From Prostheceraeus crozeri (taxonomy: Eukaryota > Platyhelminthes > Polycladida > Euryleptidae), in contig CAJQUW010001420.1 in assembly GCA_907163375.1 (NCBI GenBank), positions 868,001 through 932,000 of the forward strand: a DNA stretch of 64,000 nucleotides, given 5' to 3'. Made by a program: the position numbers and the translations under genes. The first letter of the stretch is position 1, and the number at the start of each line of letters is the position of its first letter. Below are positions 39,562 to 47,032 of this stretch, piece by piece. The notes beneath the pieces are model-generated. The model saw only the letters and a list, made by a program, of their open reading frames with translations. It had not been told where the DNA came from and did not search any database.

Positions 39562-42500
39562 ATAATTATTTTTGTTCAGATTTTAGTAGGCTACTTCAGG
39601 TATTTCTCAATAGATAATTTATTTGTCAGAAATATGCTACAACAAGGTTTTTGTATGATTACTTAAGTATCAAATTCCAATCCAAATCACATCAATAATC
39701 ATCATCACTAAAATAATAGAGACGCGAAATAACTATCAACCAGCTGACACATTTTCCAGTCAATGCGGGAACTCAAAATGGCCAGTATTTTTGGAAACAC
39801 GAACTTGCCGCTCATTTTTAAGAAAAAAATGACCTCCTTTCAAATTTGATGCTTCTTATACTTTGCGTTGATGCACAATCGAGTTTACTTTTTGGTTTGC
39901 AATCATGTCTATCATGACGAGCGCTGACACTATTAGACGTTGGTGGTCAGGATTTGAGCCCACGACAAAGACGCACAATTTTCTCCATCCATCTATCCAT
40001 GGATTTCAAGGAAAGCGCGGAACACGAAGACTTTACTGAACAAGTCATGAAAAACGATTTCTGCGAGATCTAATAATATTCAAAGTATGTTAACTGCGGG
40101 ACAATGTATCTGTGATGTGGGAATTTCCTGGGGGAAATGCGGTTTGAAAACCAAGCACTCCTTGTGTTAGCATATTGCGATTTAAGAACACGCCTACACG
40201 TATTTACGAATATGAACCCAACTCTGACTATAGTGATTTGATCATCGTCTAATCAAAAAGGCATTAGACCCTCAACAGCCACTATATATAATCTCTATGT
40301 ATTACAACACTTCTTTGAGACATTCATTAACTATTGCATTACTTGTAAGATAAAAATTCAGATCCGATGTTTCAAATCCTCTTTCATAAAGTTCGCTTGC
40401 TGTTTATTTTTTTCTTTCACTCTCATCTCCTGCCTACTCGAAAACATTTTCAAATGGCTACTATGTAATTTGAAATAAGACGGGTCTGGGAGAGACCAAA
40501 CTTTGTATCTTCCTGATCGGAAAATGAAAACTGCAACAGGGAAGAATCCTGAGCATGACTAACGGGCCCAGGGTGGAAGCTCTGGCCCGATTCCCATCCT
40601 GTGAGAGCTCTTCCACCAAGACACGGCGAAAGTAATTGCTACCTGTACAACATGCGAAATAATTTCTTACCAGTCTTTCTTATCTTTGTATGAAAGTTAA
40701 ATCTTAGGAAGATTTCAAGTTGTTTTCAATTATCGCAATGGTAAAAAATCGTCTAAATTTAGATTAGTAGTCCAGTATACAGTGTACAATGCAAATGTAA
40801 AACAATCTGAAAATTTTCATCTAAAAATTGAAATCTTGTGCTCCGATCAGTTTTTTATTGAATTTTAACAAAATTCTTCAAAAGTCCATCAACCGGCGAT
40901 TGGTAAGTAATAGGCCGATTACCGACTATCCCTTCAACGTGTTAATAATCGGCCGATTAATCGGTTTATCCCTAGTTAAGACATTCTATGACATGTTTGT
41001 TTTCGTCAATTAGGCTATATGCTGTTGTCACTACGTAATCCAATACTACCTGCTGCATAGCCCAGTCCTAGTTTTCTATTTCACCTATTCTGTTACACAG
41101 ACTTTTTCCTATACCTAAGTGTGGGTGCGAATTTAAAATTTTATACTGATTCTGTCCGGAAATTTGTACATGTAAATTCTTTTTCCGCCTGAAGATGGCG
41201 AATGGATGTTGGTAGAAATGTATTGCTAAGAGAAATAAAGTTAGCCATCATTACAAAATTGGCTTCTTCAACCACCGACCCACCAGTGCTCTGGATAAGC
41301 GATAGTTAACTATTACAATGCAACTAGATAATTTTTTGTGCGATAAGCAGTAATACGCGTAATGACTTATTTACCAGTTTAATGAGTTGTAGGCTTACCT
41401 TATAATTTATAATAATGTTAACTACGTTGTCAGAGTCAATTAAACACAGAAATCAGAAAATCCTAACGGACATTGATATATTAATCAATAATAATATAAA
41501 GATGAATTTTCCTTTTATTGAGAGTAATAAACGATAACAAAAGTTCTAGTAGTACAAGCTGAAAGTCATTTACAAAATGCAGAAGAAGATCTAGCAAGCA
41601 AATCTAAGAATTGAAAAACTATAAAAACAAAGCAATCAGAAATGTTCCTAGGATAATATATAGTTTACGACACATGTGTATATCTATATCCCGCCTCCAC
41701 AAGAAAGCTTTAAGCGGTCAAGAAATTCTAAGTTTCAGTATAATAAAAGTTTTTCTAACAATAAAAGTTCTAACTTTTCGAGAGAGGGAAGCCCAAAACG
41801 ATCGATGTCGTCGATTTCTCTTTATTGGCGAGGCCATTCGCCTGAAGATGGCTGCCTGTAGCGGCTGAAAGGCCTCGCCAATAAAGAGAAATCGACGACA
41901 TCGATCGTTTTGGGCTTCCCTCTCTCGAAAAGTTACAATGCCTGGCCCTCTCTTCTGTGAAATAAAAGTTCTGAAATGAAAAATTTGTTCTCTGACTGAG
42001 TGCTATGTTGCGAAATGGTTTGTCTACAACGGTCAAGCTTGATTTAAAGTGATTCACTGAAGTTGGATTTACTTCTTCACTTGTGAGGGAATTCCAGTGA
42101 TTAGCAACGTCTGGAGTTCGGTATAAGAGTCTGGAACAAAGATCTCGCCGAACTTGTCATAAAAAAGTAGGGTTTGAACCACATGTACATGTGTAAGTTG
42201 CCATTCATCATGTTTTAACTGTTTAAAGGAAAGTTCACAGTATTAAGGTCGCAAAACAAGCGTGTAGATACTCTCAAATTGTGTTACATTTACATGCTCT
42301 TAGTGTTGTAATGATTGACCAGGCAACGTATTCCGGACTGAGTGTCGTCAACGGTCGACATGGGTCTAATTAAATAAACCGGGCGGCCGGTTCCAACTCT
42401 GCTACCCATGCTCATCATGTCTACTATGTGAGACGAAACATATTGCTGAAACGTCTTGCGAAACGTGACTTGCTTCTCTATTTTAATTTTTTCATCCTGT

Positions 42501-43089
42501 TTTGAAAGTCCAGGGAGCAGAGGAACTTGTTTTTACAATCACAATGAATAGCCTCCCGTCAAAAGCAGTTGACATATTGCGTTTCAACGACAAAGCCAAG
42601 ATGAACAAACGCAGAGCTGCCTGCTGTGCCGTGTTTCAATTTATTCAGCCATTCTACATGTCTTAAGCCAGTTTTGGCCATTCCGAGCCGTACTGACGAG
42701 TTCTTGTAGGGAGAACATCTTTCTAGAAATTACAGAGCTATTTATTTAATATTAGCAAATGACATTTTAATAGCTTATTAAAATTGCGCGGAAAATCAGC
42801 AGAATGTTATAATCAATTTATTATTATTTTAATTAATTTATTATTAATTTATTTATATGCAACTCAGAGTTGCAACCAGTCCAGAATTTTGTATAGTATA
42901 TTATTTTAAATCACTTCATTTCGGCCGGAAGTGATCTTTATAAGCCTACTGGTGATTGGTGTCTGTAAATTATTTTCAGATGCCGATATTCCTGAGGATT
43001 CGATGCAGCGGATAAGATGCGAACGATTGCAAATACTAAATGAAAAAGAAGAAATCGTGCGATCGATTTCGAGTGACATCCAACTCTGA
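7694..43089 (+). CDS. XPG-fold nuclease-like protein, asteroid / FAM120 type (8 exons, ~623 aa)
   Basis: Whole-gene entry; exons are 7694-8150, 12355-12575, 17272-17568, 19195-19311, 27039-27351, 28159-28388, 33455-33581 and 42980-43089. All junctions have GT...AG sites and compatible phases, giving 1872 coding bases with no internal stop. The protein starts MGLNGLMGF, like the MG-I-GL start of FEN1/XPG proteins. The XPG N region has D38 and an FFCDG motif (D99); the XPG I region has GEAD (E173, D175) and NDSDF (D195, D197); GNDF follows (D269). The later part (R-R-F-Y plus VSEYGRT near 390-420) resembles the region after the nuclease fold in asteroid and FAM120 proteins. Family members include ASTE1, Drosophila asteroid and FAM120A/B. 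That the seven acids bind metal is inference from FEN1 spacing. The introns are full of DNA transposons. An additional 5' untranslated exon is likely because an acceptor lies just before the start. I cannot choose between asteroid and FAM120 orthology by eye. Confidence 0.85.
8764..8883. repeat. Imperfect hairpin in intron 1
   Basis: The core GAAGATTGGTCAAT (right arm, near 8857) pairs with ATTGACCAATCTTC (left arm, near 8780), with weaker pairing outward to CATTGC on both sides. The arms are about 33 bases with a ~50-base loop. It is probably a small decayed MITE. Confidence 0.5.
9091..12305 (+). mobile_element. hAT DNA transposon with both ends, inserted in intron 1
   Basis: The left end is CAGCGTTTCCAAAAGTGA and the right end is TTACTTTGGAAACGCTG, giving hAT-type terminal inverted repeats (CAGCGTTTCC...GGAAACGCTG). 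TTAATC stands immediately outside each end (9085-9090 and 12306-12311), a 6-bp direct repeat; hAT elements usually make 8 bp. The element is 3215 bp long and carries a transposase (10021-11674) in the same orientation as the host gene. The first ~900 bases have no BED zinc finger that I can see, so the N terminus is missing or in an unrecognised exon. The right end lies 49 bases from host exon 2. Confidence 0.88.
10021..11674 (+). pseudogene. hAT transposase, one frameshift, N terminus missing
   Basis: The first frame (from about 10021; first ATG 10066) reads FLAIHSLGEASAQTMADII, then MSDSANVMRGQKGGV and CSTHHVHN, part of the RNase H-like catalytic fold. It shifts near a run of six T (about 10555-10570) into the second frame, which continues DFEIFFQTSAPVTHLIYDRM and so on to 11674. 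The second frame ends with the conserved hAT dimerisation region: LPHGNADTERLFSSMKRILT then R-N-R-L. A long charged coiled coil (residues rich in K, E and R, about 11370-11560) follows. A stop lies just upstream (10003). The single frameshift suggests a fairly young copy. Most similar in style to BED-type hAT transposases. Confidence 0.88.
12355..12575 (+). CDS. Exon 2 of the XPG/asteroid-like gene (XPG I region)
   Basis: The acceptor is TTTTTCACATTTTTTAG ending at 12354 and the donor is GTAAGT at 12576. Two leading bases complete the phase-1 codon of exon 1 (ATT, Ile153). It encodes residues 154-226, including VIQIPFGEADYIIAQE and LTNDSDFAVF, the two acid-rich motifs of the XPG I / FEN1 core. 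GEAD replaces the usual EAEA, keeping acids at both metal-binding positions. The exon begins only 49 bases downstream of the right end of a hAT transposon. Confidence 0.87.
12705..13729. mobile_element. Non-autonomous hAT-like element (1.0 kb) in intron 2
   Basis: The ends are CAGTGGCGGGCGC (12705) and GCGCCCGCCACTG (ending 13729), 13-bp perfect inverted repeats starting CAG and ending CTG as in hAT elements. Just inside, AATCG-rich words in opposite orientation extend the similarity. There is no coding frame. The flanks share only AACT, so the target duplication is decayed or the exact ends are off by a base or two. Confidence 0.7.
13900..17271. other. Rest of intron 2, mostly unannotated
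   Basis: No exon, RNA gene or clear transposase. GGGGCACATTC-type words at 15793-15835 and the complement GAATGTGCCCC at 16741 could be ends of a ~970-bp element, but matching is only about 13 bases. CTGCACGAATCCGCAGG-TTCGTGCACG at 16556-16582 is a short hairpin. The other open frames look like chance. Confidence 0.4.
17272..17568 (+). CDS. Exon 3 of the XPG/asteroid-like gene
   Basis: The acceptor is GTTGTTTTAG ending at 17271 and the donor is GTAAGT at 17569; both ends are phase 0. It encodes residues 227-325. The stretch LTTKRVTEVLGFSSSDQIVD followed by GNDF (D269) matches the helix-hairpin-helix approach and last catalytic-type aspartate of the FEN1/XPG fold, where FEN1 has GCDY. The second half (W-N-Q-M-F-D-I-P-K-R-N-P-Y) is family-specific and I cannot assign it a role. 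Confidence 0.83.
17569..19194. other. Intron 3, nothing recognised
   Basis: AT-rich intronic DNA with no repeat or open frame that I can support. Confidence 0.55.
19195..19311 (+). CDS. Exon 4 of the XPG/asteroid-like gene
   Basis: A short phase-0 exon of 39 codons (residues 326-364). The acceptor is ATGTTTCTTTACAG ending at 19194 and the donor is GTAAGT at 19312. It reads ERSPKFEEACRHSRDFYHLK and continues without a stop into the donor. There is no recognisable motif; support comes from clean splice sites and phase on both sides. It is too short to stand out by open-frame length alone. Confidence 0.75.
19312..22785. other. First part of intron 4, nothing recognised
   Basis: AT-rich, with only small local repeats: AATGCAATTAATTCAA twice near 19580-19610 and TCATTTGGTCAT near 20260-20310. 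No coding support. Confidence 0.5.
22860..23265 (+). repeat. ~142-bp tandem repeat, about 2.9 copies, rich in CCCGATTT
   Basis: The word AATGA(A/C)CCGATTTTCGAAG starts units near 22901, 23045 and 23187, spaced 144 and 142 bases. Each unit also contains GAAAAAATCGGT, ACTTCGATTTCCAACCCGAT and TTGACCCGATTTTACCCTCG. Copies 2 and 3 are nearly identical; copy 1 is more diverged. Confidence 0.85.
24225..24385 (+). repeat. 54-bp tandem repeat, ~2.4 copies
   Basis: ATTCGGGTGTAATATCG begins units at 24255, 24309 and 24363. The rest of the unit contains ATCGTTTTTATTATTGAAAT. It lies at the right side of the foldback element. Confidence 0.85.
25888..26084. mobile_element. 197-bp palindromic MITE in intron 4
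   Basis: The left arm begins GTTTGACGAAATATGAGTCG and the right arm ends with its complement; arms of about 90 bases match nearly perfectly and meet at a short AT loop. AATA stands directly outside on both sides (25884-25887 and 26085-26088), a likely 4-bp target duplication. It has no coding potential and would form a strong hairpin as RNA in the intron. Confidence 0.85.
26090..27038. other. End of intron 4, nothing recognised
   Basis: No repeat or open frame supported; the branch and acceptor region of exon 5 lies at the right end. Confidence 0.45.
27039..27351 (+). CDS. Exon 5 of the XPG/asteroid-like gene
   Basis: The acceptor is ATTCTTCTAG ending at 27038 and the donor is GTAAGT at 27352. 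It encodes residues 365-468 plus one base (phase 1). It contains DLRRFFYRMLAGKG followed by LQVSEYGRTQ, which resembles the R-x-x-x-Y-x-L-L-x-G ... V-x-E-Y-x-R block found after the nuclease fold in asteroid and FAM120 family proteins. The intron before it is 7.7 kb and carries two foldback elements. Confidence 0.85.
28159..28388 (+). CDS. Exon 6 of the XPG/asteroid-like gene
   Basis: The acceptor is TTTTTGTTGCAG ending at 28158; two bases complete the phase-1 codon of exon 5 (AAA, Lys469). It encodes residues 470-545, a helix-rich stretch with KEGFLCMYIRYFLYL and ITKEELLTIIAMTFGMD, and ends at NWLQ with donor GTAAGC at 28389 (phase 0). This matches the helical C-terminal part of asteroid/FAM120-type proteins in general character. 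The open frame continues past the donor for 15 intronic bases. Confidence 0.82.
29400..29515 (+). repeat. Possible LINE 3' tail
   Basis: GTCTGCGACACGAAACGTCGGGC followed by an AT-rich stretch resembles the conserved C-G-A-A-A-C-G-T-C-G-G-G tail of many CR1/L2-like LINEs. No protein part is attached. The assignment rests on one motif only. Confidence 0.3.
29631..32277. mobile_element. Non-autonomous hAT-like element (2.65 kb) in intron 6
   Basis: The left end CAGAGTGGCGGCC and right end GGCCGCCACCCTG form 13-bp inverted repeats with one mismatch, hAT-like. GTCAATT borders both ends (29624-29630 and 32278-32284), an exact 7-bp direct repeat. CCCGGGAA words occur just inside both ends. No transposase is visible inside; a 55-codon frame after an acceptor at 31848 is discussed in the findings. 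Confidence 0.75.
32285..33454. other. End of intron 6, AATTAC-rich
   Basis: AATTAC/GTAATT words recur between about 32290 and 33030, possibly a decayed low-complexity repeat. No coding support. Confidence 0.45.
33455..33581 (+). CDS. Exon 7 of the XPG/asteroid-like gene
   Basis: The acceptor is TCTATATTCCAG ending at 33454 and the donor is GTAAGG at 33582. It starts in phase 0 and ends in phase 1, encoding residues 546-587. It reads AVFRHCFSFFGKALRVTHRI, then P-K-P-Y-E-C-F-S-G-A-M-M-F, which has the layout of the L-P-x-x-x-F-D-G-K-x-F region near the C-terminal end of the FAM120 core. Phase 0 fits a direct join to exon 6, skipping the candidate exon at 31849. Confidence 0.75.
33872..34145 (+). 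repeat. Diverged tandem duplication, period ~168 bp
   Basis: TTGAAACCCCG(G/A) begins at about 33872 and again at about 34041. Both are followed by GGTA(T/A)AA, then TGATGC or TTGATGCG, ACTTCA(A/G)TAA and GATATTT in the same order. The copies are clearly related but diverged. Confidence 0.6.
35136..37445. mobile_element. Long inverted-repeat element (2.3 kb) with ~450-bp near-identical arms in intron 7
   Basis: The left arm (about 35136-35582) and right arm (about 36998-37445) are reverse complements, with only a few differences over ~450 bases outside the outermost 40. The spacer (35583-36997) has no coding frame I can support. The outermost bases (GGGCCC region) diverge, so precise ends and target duplication are not visible. 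A recent foldback or long-TIR DNA element, or a local inverted duplication, would both explain it. Just left of it (34826) lies TTGGGTCATTCCACATCAAA, which looks like the end of another transposon without its partner. Confidence 0.75.
38170..38880 (+). pseudogene. Mariner-like transposase remnant
   Basis: An N-terminal helix-turn-helix part reads SVQRWMKDFNDGNSPDIVD and LSPRDIAELLNCNRSTLH. A break follows, then pieces in two frames: WVSDDLTAEHRQL, MCQAVETELVNLQEEKCN, AVLDETRV (equivalent of the T-G-D-E-T-W-V catalytic motif), T-K-T-D-N-K-T-W and FPYGVTVNADAMVDYLRRTG. This order is that of mariner-type transposases. At least one frameshift and two stops break it, and the second half of the catalytic region is absent; the sequence ends just before the foldback element at 38919. 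Confidence 0.7.
38919..41272. mobile_element. Foldback element with ~350-bp imperfect inverted arms (2.35 kb) in intron 7
   Basis: The left arm (38919 to about 39285) and right arm (about 40880 to 41272) share, in opposite orientation, AATGATGGC(A/T)AACTTTATTT, CACCCACACTTAGGTA, TAGAAAACTA and T(G/A)TTGGATTAC. Identity falls toward the centre. The middle contains the TA microsatellite. There is no coding frame. The left end abuts the mariner remnant, suggesting it inserted into or next to it. Confidence 0.7.
39476..39560. repeat. (TA)n microsatellite
   Basis: About 70 bases of nearly pure TA, flanked by TATTATA and AATAATT variants. It lies inside the foldback element and could itself form a cruciform. 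Confidence 0.95.
41771..41935. mobile_element. Perfect 65-bp hairpin MITE in intron 7
   Basis: The left arm 41771-41835 and right arm 41871-41935 are exact reverse complements over all 65 bases; the loop is 35 bases and contains CGCCTGAAGATGGC. The same CCTGAAGATGGC word occurs in the foldback right arm near 41190, so the two may be related. TAACTTTTCG starts the arm. Perfect arms imply a very recent origin or ongoing correction between the arms. Confidence 0.9.
42330..42540 (+). repeat. Possible LINE tail or SINE-like fragment
   Basis: GGCGGCCGGTTCCAACTCTG is followed by GCTGAAACGTCTTGCGAAAC and an AT-rich stretch. A similar GGCTGGTTCCAACCCTG occurs near the end of the LINE fragment at 7125, so both may come from one retroelement family. 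Weak evidence. Confidence 0.3.
42980..43089 (+). CDS. Exon 8 (last coding exon) of the XPG/asteroid-like gene
   Basis: The acceptor is AAATTATTTTCAG ending at 42979. Two bases complete the split codon of exon 7 (GAT, Asp588), then 35 residues follow: ADIPEDSMQRIRCERLQILN, then a charged tail ending S-D-I-Q-L and TGA at 43087-43089. The tail is charged and probably helical. No canonical AATAAA lies within the next ~200 bases, so the 3' end is uncertain. The preceding intron is 9.4 kb, so extra small exons cannot be excluded, but the phases join exactly without them. Confidence 0.65.
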
Positions 43090-44840
43090 TTTTGTGTTAA
43101 TTATCCGACATTGATCCAGTGCACTTGCTTATGTAGGACTTTTATCATTATCTGTTTTTATCCAGAATATGCAATAGAAAAATATTATATTTGCGTTCAG
43201 AAATGTGAATGATTGTAATTTCTTTATATCAATACAATCTTTAACAATCGAATTGTGGACATTTTTCAGTCTGAAAATCACTAGTATTTATTACGTGATT
43301 TGAAGCGCAGTAGCATGTCGATGATTGACATATACAATGTATTATTCAAGGGATCAGCAGGGACCAAGACTGATGTAGACACTCACCATAGATTTAGGAA
43401 AACTGAGTTATGTTTTCTCGTATAAGATATGACAATATTCCATAGGATTTCTTACATCGAAAAGTGATTTGAATGAACACTTATAATATAGTGCTCATGG
43501 TACATTACATCATTGACATTGCTCTATAAAAGTGGGGGCGCCAAGCATGCCCATTGTCATGTTCCAAATGCGGTTTTGCGGAGATAGCACGGCAGAGATC
43601 GACTTTACTTTGAATAATGTCGAGCATTGTATACCTCTATAATTTTGTCAGCTTAGAAGGCGTTAACGCGAGAAGTTCGTTCAAATAAGGGCAAAGCACC
43701 GTTCATCGAAAATTTCACATTTTAGTATTATTGCATGAAAACGGGGTAGTATTCAAGAAAATTTACTTATTTGGTGACACGCAATTATTTATAGAAAGAG
43801 TCACGAAAAGTGCATCATGTGCCTCTTGCGATGAGAGTAATTCAAGCTGGTACAAGGCTTTGTCATTCTGATGCAAAATCCAGAACATACCACTGTCAAT
43901 CAACTTTCAGCATCTTAAATCAGCAATAGAGCTTGGATTAGAAGACCAGACTAGAAACACCAGGTACCCCTCACAAACCTTAGTCGAAAATAGTAAACCG
44001 CAGATTTTCTCATCATCCTTTTTCTGATCGTTCTTTTGTTACATGAAGCGCACTTAATACCGATTTTAGTGGCTCTCACAGTGCATCAGCGATAGGTGTC
44101 ATGGATTCAATCAGCTCAAATATGGCTGCTCAACATTACGTTGGTCAACAGCTTGTCCACTGCTTTCTATAACTTGAGGAAAGTGCATGTTTGAGAAAAA
44201 ATATTTATTCGGCATATAATCAACCTATATTGAATCATTCTAAAATAAAATTGGTGAATTGCTAGAAAATTCTCTAAATCTGTAGTAGCTTAAATTCCTA
44301 GCACGGTTTGAAGCATACTTAATTTGATGTATTGGCACAAATTCAATCTGGACGTCGCGCTAAGAATTTTGATCCTGAAACCGTAATCAAGCGAATTATT
44401 GAAAATCCACTATGCTTACCAGCATCAATCTATTCTTCATTTTTTCTAAAATATGACTGGCGTCGAAATTAGCTGCAGAAAGATCTTGCTTGCTGCAAAG
44501 CAATATCTTATACGCAACTCTACTCATTATAGCCTACCCTTATCTCAATTTTTTTCAAATGAGTGGCGTTTCCAGGAATATTATCAGCTGCTGCGGTACA
44601 GCATTGACAGACGTGCACCAAAGTGTTTAAATATATCAAGTGTGGAAACTCCCCATTACTCTAATGTATTAACCTCTGCTATGGTAATCCTATTGTTTTC
44701 AATCGGAGATTCTGAGCGGGTATTTCTCCTAGGAGAAATGTTTTTGCCATATATTTGTAATAACATCGAAGATATAAAAAAATCTAAGAATACAGATAAC
44801 TATGTAGCAAAAGTCGGCATCAGTTGAATGGACACGATCA
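43090..44840. other. 3' flank of the XPG-like gene, nothing recognised
   Basis: No canonical poly(A) signal close to the stop. TATAAAAG at 43525 followed by a GC-rich patch is promoter-like in form only. A 124-codon frame at 44453-44827 has no recognisable motif. Confidence 0.45.
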
Positions 44841-44841
44841 G

Positions 44842-45790
44842 TCAAAATGAACACCCAGAAAAGTTACAATTACTGAAGATCAATCTTGCGGGTTGAAGAT
44901 TACTAAGCTGAATTGTATCCATTTTTTGATCTTCAAGCAACATGACGTCCTCTTGTCGTTGGGTACTCGTCTGTGTTTGTGAATGATGCATGAGAAGCTC
45001 TGATTCATTTCGAGGTAGGGCGGGGATCAATGATTGAGGCTGATTGTTGGATTGGGTCGAAAATCCATAAAGTGCGTCTGACATCTTCATTTCGAAATGT
45101 TCATGTTGAATGTAGCATCTATCGGAAGACCTATTGATTCTTCCAGTTTTCTTTTCCGCCACTTCTGCAGGAATACCACCTTGTATTAACCTCACTTTGA
45201 ACGACCTCCGTAAACTTGTGTTGCTATAATATTTGTCATCTGAGCATATTGTTGACATGAATTCACGTGTAGGCTAACCTTTTCTATAGTGTGCACTCCC
45301 ATAGGAGAAGACTTGTACCACATATCAGAATTGATTTGGCTGCTGGGTAATGAGCCTATAGTAGAACGCTGTGCATCCTTTTCTACCACCAGTTTCTGGA
45401 CGATGCCGCATGTATTCCTTGTATGGAAACACCACACGTCTTGTCGGATCATCTTGGTTTTGATAAGCTCGTGTGTGCTTCTGTTCCATTCTGGTACAAT
45501 TCAGTCCGAAGCGTTTGTTCTTCGACATGTTTTCGGTGTATTCAAGGTATTCTCTTCCGGCGTCAACTTTAAGTTTTATTTGTGCATTTTCTCCGTACCG
45601 TAGGTTTCGATGCTCTTGGCAAGCTCTTAGGCTAAAATGCAAGACAATAGTGTCTTCACCAGTTTGTCGGGGTCAGAGATTCCGAAGGCACCAATTTCCC
45701 ATAATTTAGCTTCCTCTTATTTCAAAATAGTGTTCTCCCGTTTGGATGACCGCATGCAGCCTAGTCGAGCGGACTTTTTCATTTGAGCGT
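44842..45790 (-). pseudogene. Crypton tyrosine-recombinase transposase remnant
   Basis: On the minus strand, in order: EEAKLWEIGAFG and DPDKLVKTLL (about 45715-45645); HFSLRACQEHRNLRYGENAQ (45642 down, the equivalent of F-G-L-R-G-x-x-E-H-x-x-L-R-W-G-D, holding the first catalytic-type Arg); DAGREYLEYTEN; YKEYMRHRPE; then in another frame DMWYKSSPMGVHTIEK; then NTSLRRSFKVRLIQGGIPAEV with a usual H-S-x-R-R motif reading T-S-L-R-R; CYIQHEHFEMKMSDALYG; and a tail FSNCNFSGCSF. This is the arrangement of the Crypton/DUF3504 tyrosine recombinase also seen in ZMYM2-4, QRICH1 and KCTD1-type domesticated proteins. At least three frame changes and a stop break it. It is a decayed transposon rather than a domesticated gene, since the frame is broken. 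Confidence 0.8.
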
Positions 45791-46159
45791 CTAAACTATC
45801 TCTGCTATTTTGAAAATCTATTTAAAGTAAAACTTGACTTCTATGTAAAGTAAAAAATAATTTCTGTGCAATAAACTTCATGAAATCATTTATTAAGTCA
45901 AATAACAACAACACTTTTTGTAGGGAAGAGATTATTCCGGATTTATCCGGAATTCCGGATTTTTTGCTGCCATCTGGGTCATTTCTGAGATCCGCCAGAA
46001 AATGCGAAAGAAATGGGAGGGTATGTGGCCCCCAAGATGGAATGGCATCCTCATGAAGTAGCGCATGGTCCCGTCTTAAGACAAAACATCGTCATGAAGC
46101 TTCTTCGTTGCATAAGACCCCTCTGATCACAAGTTACTACAATTAATATCATTCATAGG

Positions 46160-46290
46160 TCCCCAGCTCTAACCACTCATGGACCCCTCGGGCGACCCAT
46201 GGTCCCTTCTCTGATGATCAGTGGTCCCCTCCCTGATGATCAGTGGACCCCCTCAGACGACCCATGGGTCCCTCTGACTCTTTATTGTCT
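46160..46290 (+). repeat. Imperfect CATGGACCC/GATGATCAGTGG repeat cluster
   Basis: CTGATGATCAGTGG(T/A)CCCC occurs twice in direct succession, flanked by CATGGACCCCTCGG, GACCCATGGTCCC and GACCCATGGGTCCC. GC-rich compared with its surroundings. No coding support. Confidence 0.6.
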
Positions 46291-47032
46291 TAGAATATGA
46301 CCTTCACAAGATCTGAATGTATCCCCACATGGATTATGTGGTCTATTTAATGTCGATTAATATCGATAGTTAAAATTGTTTAAGTGCTTTTACGCTTGCA
46401 TTTCTCGGTTTTGATATTAACTTATCCAAAAAATCTCTTCTTACTCCATTCTATCTATTCATCGATTTAATTTCTGATGTTAGGCGAGAGGTAGGATGTG
46501 GAACCTGTAATGATATTCACATATCATCGACATATTTCAGGGCATTATCGACCTTCTCCTAGAGAAGCGTCAAAATATGCCAAGTAAAATAAAATAAAGA
46601 CATTATATACTATATGAAACGAAATTTTCCACATGCATGTTGTCTCTTAGATTGTCTGAAAATGCGAAACTTCATCACTTTCCACTGCGTTACACGTTTT
46701 CGTTATATGCATGGAAAATGTGAGAAATTCATCTTCATCTTAGACGAAGATGGATTCGTCAATCTAGACTGCTTTCTGATATGAAATTTCACCTTTTCAG
46801 ACTATCAAAGAAGCAATGAATATGTAAATTTTTGCTTCAAATAATATGTTATGTCTTTAGTTCATTTTACTTGGCCATTTTTGACGCTTCTTTTTGGACT
46901 GTCGATATTACACGACAAAATGTCGATATTATACGAATATCATTATACTGTAGTTTACACACCTTGCTTTTCACCAAGAATCATAAATCGATAATAAATT
47001 CGAGTAAGAAGAGATTACTTGGATATCACAGT

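Noticed and set aside
41611-42057. Similar peptides SREGSPKRSMSSISLYWRG on opposite strands
   Set aside because: They are the two arms of the perfect 65-bp hairpin, not a gene.
44453-44827. 124-codon open frame on the + strand
   Set aside because: No recognisable motif, no splice context and composition like surrounding AT-rich DNA; treated as chance.
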